Source: Paragonimus skrjabini miyazakii (lineage: Eukaryota > Platyhelminthes > Trematoda > Plagiorchiida > Troglotrematidae). From it: a stretch of 64,000 nt of DNA. The stretch is taken from assembly GCA_014338405.1 (NCBI GenBank), contig JTDE01002394.1:1-64000 (forward strand), given 5' to 3'. Of this stretch, positions 58,216 to 64,000 are shown piece after piece. The notes beneath the pieces are model-generated. The model saw only the letters and a list, made by a program, of their open reading frames with translations. It was not told where the DNA came from and did not search any database. The position numbers and the translations under genes are program-made. Positions within the stretch are counted from its first letter, which is position 1. Every line of letters begins with the position of its first letter.

Positions 58216-61200
58216 CTGTAATTACTTAAATGCTTACATTATGTGGCGTCAATTCCTACTGACATATGTAGGTATTAATGATAGTCAAACTGCCAGTTTA
58301 CGTTGAGTATGCTGGTGTATTTGCTTGACAAATTACTTGTTGCTTGTGCAACCCAATATGTTGAGTTTTACAGATGTGGTATTAAAACTTGACTGTCCTC
58401 CACTTTTGTAAGTTGATGAGAGAAATGCCTGTGAAAATCTGATGGATTTCTCATGCCCGATTAATATTAGTATTTTCACCAAACTAATTATTTCAATTTC
58501 TGTCTACGCTCGCTTCCACTGTGGGTGCTCAGATAGTTTGCAGACCATAACTTGCGGAAGGATTTGCTTGCGCAGCAACTATAAAAAATATTTACCACTA
58601 TGAAAGTCTTCTAAATAATCATTTAATTGCGCATCAGTGGAACTCAGTGATAATAACTGAGAGGTTTGACGTACCTGGCGAATGTTGCTCATAATTATTA
58701 CTAGTGTCAGACATGTGTAAAGCATGACGGCAGTCATTATGATACTTATGACTTTGTAGGTCGTTGACGATTATATCTGGTTTGCTCTGTTTCCATACGT
58801 CACATGTTTTCCAGCTTTATCTCGTGTAAGTTAACAGCAATTGTTCCTGCTTTTTCTACTTCCCCCATCCTACTGAAAAAGAAATCTTTGGACGTATAAA
58901 TATTGTCAATTTCGACCTGTTTGTAATCAGGAGAGGTAAAACGCGATCAAAAGATTCCATTTCACTTATACTTTGAATATTCTGGCCAGATTGTGTTCCT
59001 TTTAGTGAAGTTTTTAATTTTATTGAAGTTCTGTTGCTCACTTTGTATTCTACATAGTGAGTCCACGCACACTCCGGTTTGTCCACTAAAGTAAGATCAT
59101 CCTGAAATTCTTCACCACGTGAGACAATTTTCTGAAAAATCACGCTCACAAGCATTTACCGTATCCTTTCGGAATGAATAAACTGGGATTCGGAACGTGA
59201 TGTGCAAAGGGACCAGCCTCCAACAAGAAATCAATTAGTAATTACGAATCGATACTTCTGATCCAAATTAGAACGGTGAAATACTATTCGTAACTTTGCA
59301 CTTTGTGAGTGTTCATGGCTTTCGGTATATTTATTTGATCTCACTTAAGTTACCGTTTGTCAAGACGAACTATGATTACAGGATTTTGAGTTGCTTGTCA
59401 TGTGTTCAGTTCTTGCGTCAGTGATGATCATGAACAAATTAGAGGCGCCAGAAACAGTAGTGACTGAAAGGATGTTGCTTCAAAGTTTATGGAAACCTTT
59501 CACACACCTTTCACGAAAGTATGTGTAGACTTGAAGAGTGTTTTCGTAACTCGATTGTTTTACGTCTTTGTTTGAATATACGCATTTAACGTGAAGGGGA
59601 TCGTTTTCTAGTTGCAGTGCAATGCGACGATTTGTGTCTAATTTACAAGGCCGGAATTGTAATGACATGCGTAATATATCACAAGTTACTCTGCAATTTT
59701 GTCTTGGTTACACAAAGTACGTACGGACAAAAGTTTTCTCCAATAAATCAGAATGATATAAAATGATCCTAGTTTTAAGTTACTCTCAGTATATTTGTAG
59801 TTGCTGGGTTTACTGAAAACTGCAATTGAGACAGTTAATGTGTAAATGTAAATAATTGTGTTGAATGAGTCTTGCCTGTCAAAGAAGGTTGGAGAGTGAA
59901 AGCGGATTATAGAAAGTCCAATTCGATCAATCTTATAACTGAGTTGAGTGAACACATCTTGACAACACTACTAAATTAGAGTTGTTTGTATAGGTCACGT
60001 TTGACGCTGAACTTTCGAAGTATGCGATGTCCTTCTGGTAACACTCATTGACCAAGTTCAGGATCCGATTACCCTAAAATACTAGACAGAGATAGGTGTT
60101 TTGAGGACGCTCTACAATCCAATAAACATTCTAACAAAATTTGTCGTCTACTCATGAAGCCAAGAGTTCAAAGTGAGCTACAGTAAATTTGAAGGTATCC
60201 AGGCGTGATTGGTTTATCCGTCCGAGTACTTTCGATTAGGTAACCAGATATTTTTCAAACTGACATTCATTGGCCAAATACCCGAAGGAATTCCGGTTTT
60301 TAGGCTCGATATGACCGTCTAGTGCACTGACAGAATCAGAAATCACAGCACTCTTTGTCATGGATCTGAAAAGAGCTTACACTTCACATTGAAATTTGGT
60401 ACACAACCACAAAGCTGGGTCATTCTCATCATCGTTTTTCCGACGTGTTAGTAACTGGATAGTTGGAGAAACTGATGAGCAGCGAGGTTTAACTCTTTAT
60501 TGGACAATATCACCCATATTGACCAGGTTGAATGTAGGTCAGTGCTTTCTAAATCAACAATAAAGAACAGATGTTGTTGCTAACATTAGTTGAATACATG
60601 TCGATTAGGATGCTATTTACAGCCAGTAAACATCATCCAAGTTTATCAAAAAAACGACGTGGAAGAGTCTACTGCAGTTAAAGCATTGCAACTGATAGTC
60701 GCTCACTCGAGCCCAGTTTACAGAAACTTTGTACACGTGGATGGAAAAATTCACTAAGCTTAATCTGATTGGGTACAATGATAGACTAATTGCACTTTAC
60801 GACCAGCAACACAAGCTAAAATTAAAAAATTGTGCCATCAATTTGCAGCAGGTTCCTACCACAGTTTCTAAGTGCGAGGGCTCATTGGATTTTTGTAGAG
60901 TTTAAAGTTGAGTGGGAAATCTAATCGGCACGCCTAACCCCCTTATCGTGATACCGTCGCGGCAGTCCCGGTTCAAACCTCGACTAGTTAGGCATTCAGC
61001 AAATCCAGATAAGGCCGACGATTCTCCCTGGTTTTAATGTACTGGTTACTTTCGACCATGAAAATGAAAACACTACTGGTATCTCCACGTCAGCATTCAC
61101 CGGCCAGCGATGTACATCCGTATAGGATATGTCAATCAAGCGCTGGATTTTGGCGCATACTGGTATGCATCAACTCAAGTATGGTGTAGAACAGAAAGTA

Positions 61201-61254
61201 GATGATCATCCCCTAGTCTTTGACTGCACCGACTTTGACTAAAGTTTTCAAACC
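58216..61254. other. Gene-poor stretch, nothing assignable
   Basis: Only short frames were found. Near 60945-60995 there is a CCCGGTTCAAACCTCGACTA segment resembling a tRNA B box, without a box A partner, perhaps another repeat. Confidence 0.4.
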
Positions 61255-61292
61255 TAAATTGTCTCAGTCAACGCAAAAGGCATGCTTATCCT

Positions 61293-62255
61293 GTGGAACA
61301 CATTTGCGGAAAGCTCAAGTGCTTGAATGCAGCCGGATCAAAGAGGTCTCAGCAAGAATTGGTTTTTCTCATCAGACTTGGAGATGAGCTAGCTCTATCA
61401 TTTTTCAATCGACAAAAACTTCACTACCAGCGTCTATCACATTTCTCTAGCAGTACTCTGAAAAACATCGTGACGCTTTTACATGCGAGGAACTGACAGA
61501 AGAAGATTACCCCCACTACCAATCGAACCACCGCTTCACAGGCAAGCAAGACGTCAGATGTTAAGTCCCGAACTGCCGAACAATCCGAGCGGTCCTACTT
61601 CTTAGCCCGAACAGCGGTAGCCCAACTGAAGTCCAATAGCAATGCCTTCTTACACAGTGATGAATTGTTAGTAATTGCCTGCGGTCTTCCTGCAGGCATC
61701 TTTAGAATGTTACAGGCAAATTCACTGCTTACCATGAACGCCTCACAAAACTTTTCGTATATCTGGCGGCTGATCAGTCGACGACGTGTTTGTGTTGCTG
61801 CAGGAACCCACTCGATCAGGAAGCAGATACGAAAAGCTAACTACTCTACGATTCAACCACTCTATCACCAGCAGAAGAAACTTTACATCCGAAGCCTCTT
61901 CTGGAAACTGAGAAACTGCCTACAAGACGAACCGCGGCTTCCCTAGTAATTCCAACGAGTAATGGTCTGAGGTATTATATGCTCATTTGCACATTGATGA
62001 ACGACTATCACGCACGACTCTGCATTCGACCTGGTCTTCGATTCAATCGTCCACTGGAGAGGACGTTTCCCCACTCTGAAAAACGTGGAACAGACCGCTC
62101 CAGGTTGGACCAGACTGTTCTGTAATGATTTGAATTGTATTAAAACTGATATCTTGGCCGGATACTTTAATCCCTTCCTGCTAACTGTAGATTGTCCACT
62201 TCATTCATGCTGCTCCTGCTCTCGCATCATGCTTGTTCCGAAAGTCAATTACTCA
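61293..62255 (+). pseudogene. R2-like ORF, N-terminal and RT finger region
   Basis: Two open pieces, 61293-61496 and 61665-61946, with GKLKCLNAAGSKRSQQELVF and YSTIQPLYHQQKKLYIRS, are linked by frame-shifted sequence. A TTLHSTWSSIQSSTGEDVS segment follows and then LVPKVN, where R2 RTs have the xLLPK motif. These resemble the region between the DNA-binding domain and palm of R2-type proteins. No zinc-finger was recognised upstream. Confidence 0.5.
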
Positions 62256-62259
62256 TCTT

Positions 62260-62930
62260 TGTAAAAGTCAACGTTGCAAACAGCTATTTTCTGTCATTCT
62301 CATCGGGCATATACAATTACTAGCAATTAATTTAACTTACATATAAAACAGGAATATGGTTATACGCAACATTAATAGTCATGGAAAATGTGGATGACTA
62401 TCTACCCGGGTGGTGGTGGGTTTGTTTGTGTGGATGTGTGTTGTGTTTACATGAATCATGTGACCGGTGTGTGGTAACGTGTTAATCGGGTTACTGGGAC
62501 ATTGGGTTTCTGACGATTTACACATGGTTGGCCGCGGGAGGTGTAGGGCCTGGACGAATTTCTTTTGGACGCACAGTTGGGGTTGCAGAGTTTGATAACG
62601 ATTGCCTCTGCCCTAGACAACACTCTCATTCTGACAACTCGGAAATGAACGTGGGGCACTTCGTAAACGATTTTGAACGTTCTGTCGGGCGTGATTTGGT
62701 GACCTGTGTAGATCAGATGCGATCCGATGGCACTTAAGATTGGTTTCGTTATACCATTCTACTCCTCTTCGCCTAGCAAACTAGGACCCATCACCACATC
62801 TTCGAAGCTGGTGCGTTGCTTTCACAAGATATTGTCTGACCGTTGAAATATACTTTTGCAACCGCCACTCTTAATTTCGCATTCCTATATCCTGATGATT
62901 GCATCAAGTCGACCTTACTTTTCCATGCGC
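62260..62930. other. Interruption inside the R2-like element
   Basis: Between the LVPKVN segment and palm motif A there is about 670 bases without RT homology. It includes a GT-rich patch at 62409-62450 with GGTGGTGGTGGG and GTGTGTTGTG. It could be a nested insertion or heavily mutated RT. No ends were identified. Confidence 0.4.
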
Positions 62931-62934
62931 AGCT

Positions 62935-63700
62935 CCGGAACTCATGCACTACGTCTTCCAGTCTGTGTGCGGTTTTTGTGGACGTCTCCTAGGCGTTTGA
63001 TTCTATTCCGCAGGATCTGATTATAGGATCGACCCAAACATTCAGCGCCCCTTTACCTCCAACACACGGTATTGCTGACTCATATGGAAACGCTTCCACC
63101 TCTCTCGAAAGTTCCGTTCTCCGATACAATCGTAGCGTGCGTCAGGGTGATTCACTATTGCTGCCGCTATTCAACATGGCAATGGATAAGCTGTTGGTTA
63201 TATCCTGACCGAAGCTTGGTTATCTGATCCACGATACAATGGTTAGCGGTTCCTCGTACACCGGAGACCTGATCCGCCTGGCCAAGAATCTGATACGTCT
63301 TTCCGAGACGTTTGCGGCCGCCGCCAGTGCCTTGGAGCCATCCGGACTGAAGATGAACACATGGGAAACTAAATTCACGGTCGTATGTGGCGACCGTGAG
63401 CACAAATCAGCTGCTACCGTTGACGAGTTTATTCCATTCGGCCCGGACACTTTCCACCCACCAAGCACCGTCTGATATGGTGACCTATCTGGGTATCCCG
63501 TTCACCCGAAAGTGTAAATCATTAACCAACCACCGATTACAGCCTCGCACAATGCTACTCCTCCCATCTTTCGCAAATCACGAGTTAAGAGACTGCGGTT
63601 TAGTCAGTGTCCACTTCTGAAGAACGTGGTCAAAGATGACTCATTTGGTCATAACGTGAGGGATACTAATGTCTCAGTGCACGGAAGCGCATTAGACGTG
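62935..63700 (+). pseudogene. R2-like reverse transcriptase palm, decayed
   Basis: Motif A is AVFVDVS-stop-AFDSIPQDLI (62970-63020). Motif B is VRQGDSLLLPLFNMAMDKLL (63138-63197). Motif C is SSYTGDLIRLAKN (63251-63289), where the catalytic YADD or FADD has become YTGD. LKMNTWETKF and VVCGDREHKS follow, and after a frameshift near 63475 VTYLGIPFTRK. Two catalytic positions are thus damaged and stops interrupt the frame. The end of the element is not reached in the window. Confidence 0.68.
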
Positions 63701-64000
63701 GATGGACAAACTTTATCTTACGCCAGAAGGTCGTGGTCTTAAGAAAGTCTCTCTCCCCACTCTCCACTCGTTGACTGTTCAATCCAGAACACATTTTCCC
63801 CAGGATCTTTATTCGTGTCATCCAGCTCCAACGCGGTTTTCTTCGGACTGAGGTCCGGAATGCTCAGGGTGGCCGAAATGACCACGTTCAACCAGAAAGC
63901 CTCGCTCATATTCTCCAATCGTGCTGTACCTTGTACTCGATACAACCGCATGGCCAAGGACCAGAAGAACAGGTTACGCGAACTTGGCCACGCAGTCTTG

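Larger units (their letters stand above)
61255..64000 (+). mobile_element. R2-like non-LTR retrotransposon, decayed, runs off the right edge
   Basis: Plus-strand remnants lie in order: an N-terminal pre-RT region (61293-62120), RT finger segment (about 62100-62255), an unrelated interruption (about 62260-62930), RT palm (62966-63475) and post-palm region. Stops and frameshifts are frequent. The frame content resembles the R2 clade (long linker before the RT, GLKMNTWETKF and VTYLGIPFTRK after it), but clade placement by eye is uncertain. Confidence 0.65.

Noticed and set aside
60940..61000. GGTTCAAACCTCG box-B-like sequence
   Set aside because: No box A at the right distance and no cloverleaf, so no tRNA or repeat call was made.
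1..64000. CRISPR arrays, operons or prokaryotic signals
   Set aside because: No regularly spaced short direct repeats, no dense coding, and genes contain spliceosomal introns, so the window is eukaryotic.

Overview
The window looks like nuclear DNA of a parasitic trematode flatworm, most likely a fasciolid or a close relative. This is inferred from AT-rich non-coding DNA, long gene-poor stretches, small secreted two-exon Kunitz genes, and a mix of RTE-like, R2-like, Penelope-like and Ty3/Gypsy retroelements plus tRNA-derived short repeats. No species-level marker was seen. A run of 100 N at 16499-16598 marks a scaffold join of unknown true size.

The clearest host genes are three plus-strand Kunitz-domain genes at about 7.0-8.3, 18.0-18.8 and 46.6-47.5 kb. 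Each has a signal-peptide exon, one phase-1 intron and a single-exon Kunitz domain, giving proteins of 86, 85 and 84 residues. A TATA-like run lies 44-57 bases before each ATG. Copies 1 and 2 share homologous introns and downstream flanks, so they are a segmental duplication. Copy 3 is diverged outside the second exon. The P1 residue of the inhibitory loop is Arg in copy 1 and His in copies 2 and 3. The only other confident cellular gene is an elongator tRNA-Met(CAU) at 1516-1589.

Most of the rest is repeat-derived. A 5'-truncated RTE-like element at 27.94-29.39 kb has an open reading frame and an exact 13-bp target-site duplication. A Penelope-like element at 34.15-35.73 kb (minus) carries RT and GIY-YIG domains; inverted copies of a terminal segment flank it, and one copy holds a complete hammerhead-ribozyme core. 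A second, older Penelope-like fragment lies at 51.78-52.32 kb (minus). A nearly complete but decayed Ty3/Gypsy element lies at 53.2-57.1 kb (minus), in the order gag, protease, RT, RNase H, integrase. A decayed R2-like element runs from 61.26 kb to the right edge.

Two short-repeat families are visible. One is a SINE-like element of about 390 bp with an internal tRNA-like segment, at 7.8, 13.1, 27.1-27.5, 36.1-36.6, 40.1-40.5 and 57.3-57.8 kb. The other is a unit of about 300 bp containing a tRNA-like sequence, present as a dimer at 22.1-22.5 and 57.9-58.2 kb. The large remaining intervals show only short open frames compatible with chance, and no gene could be supported in them.
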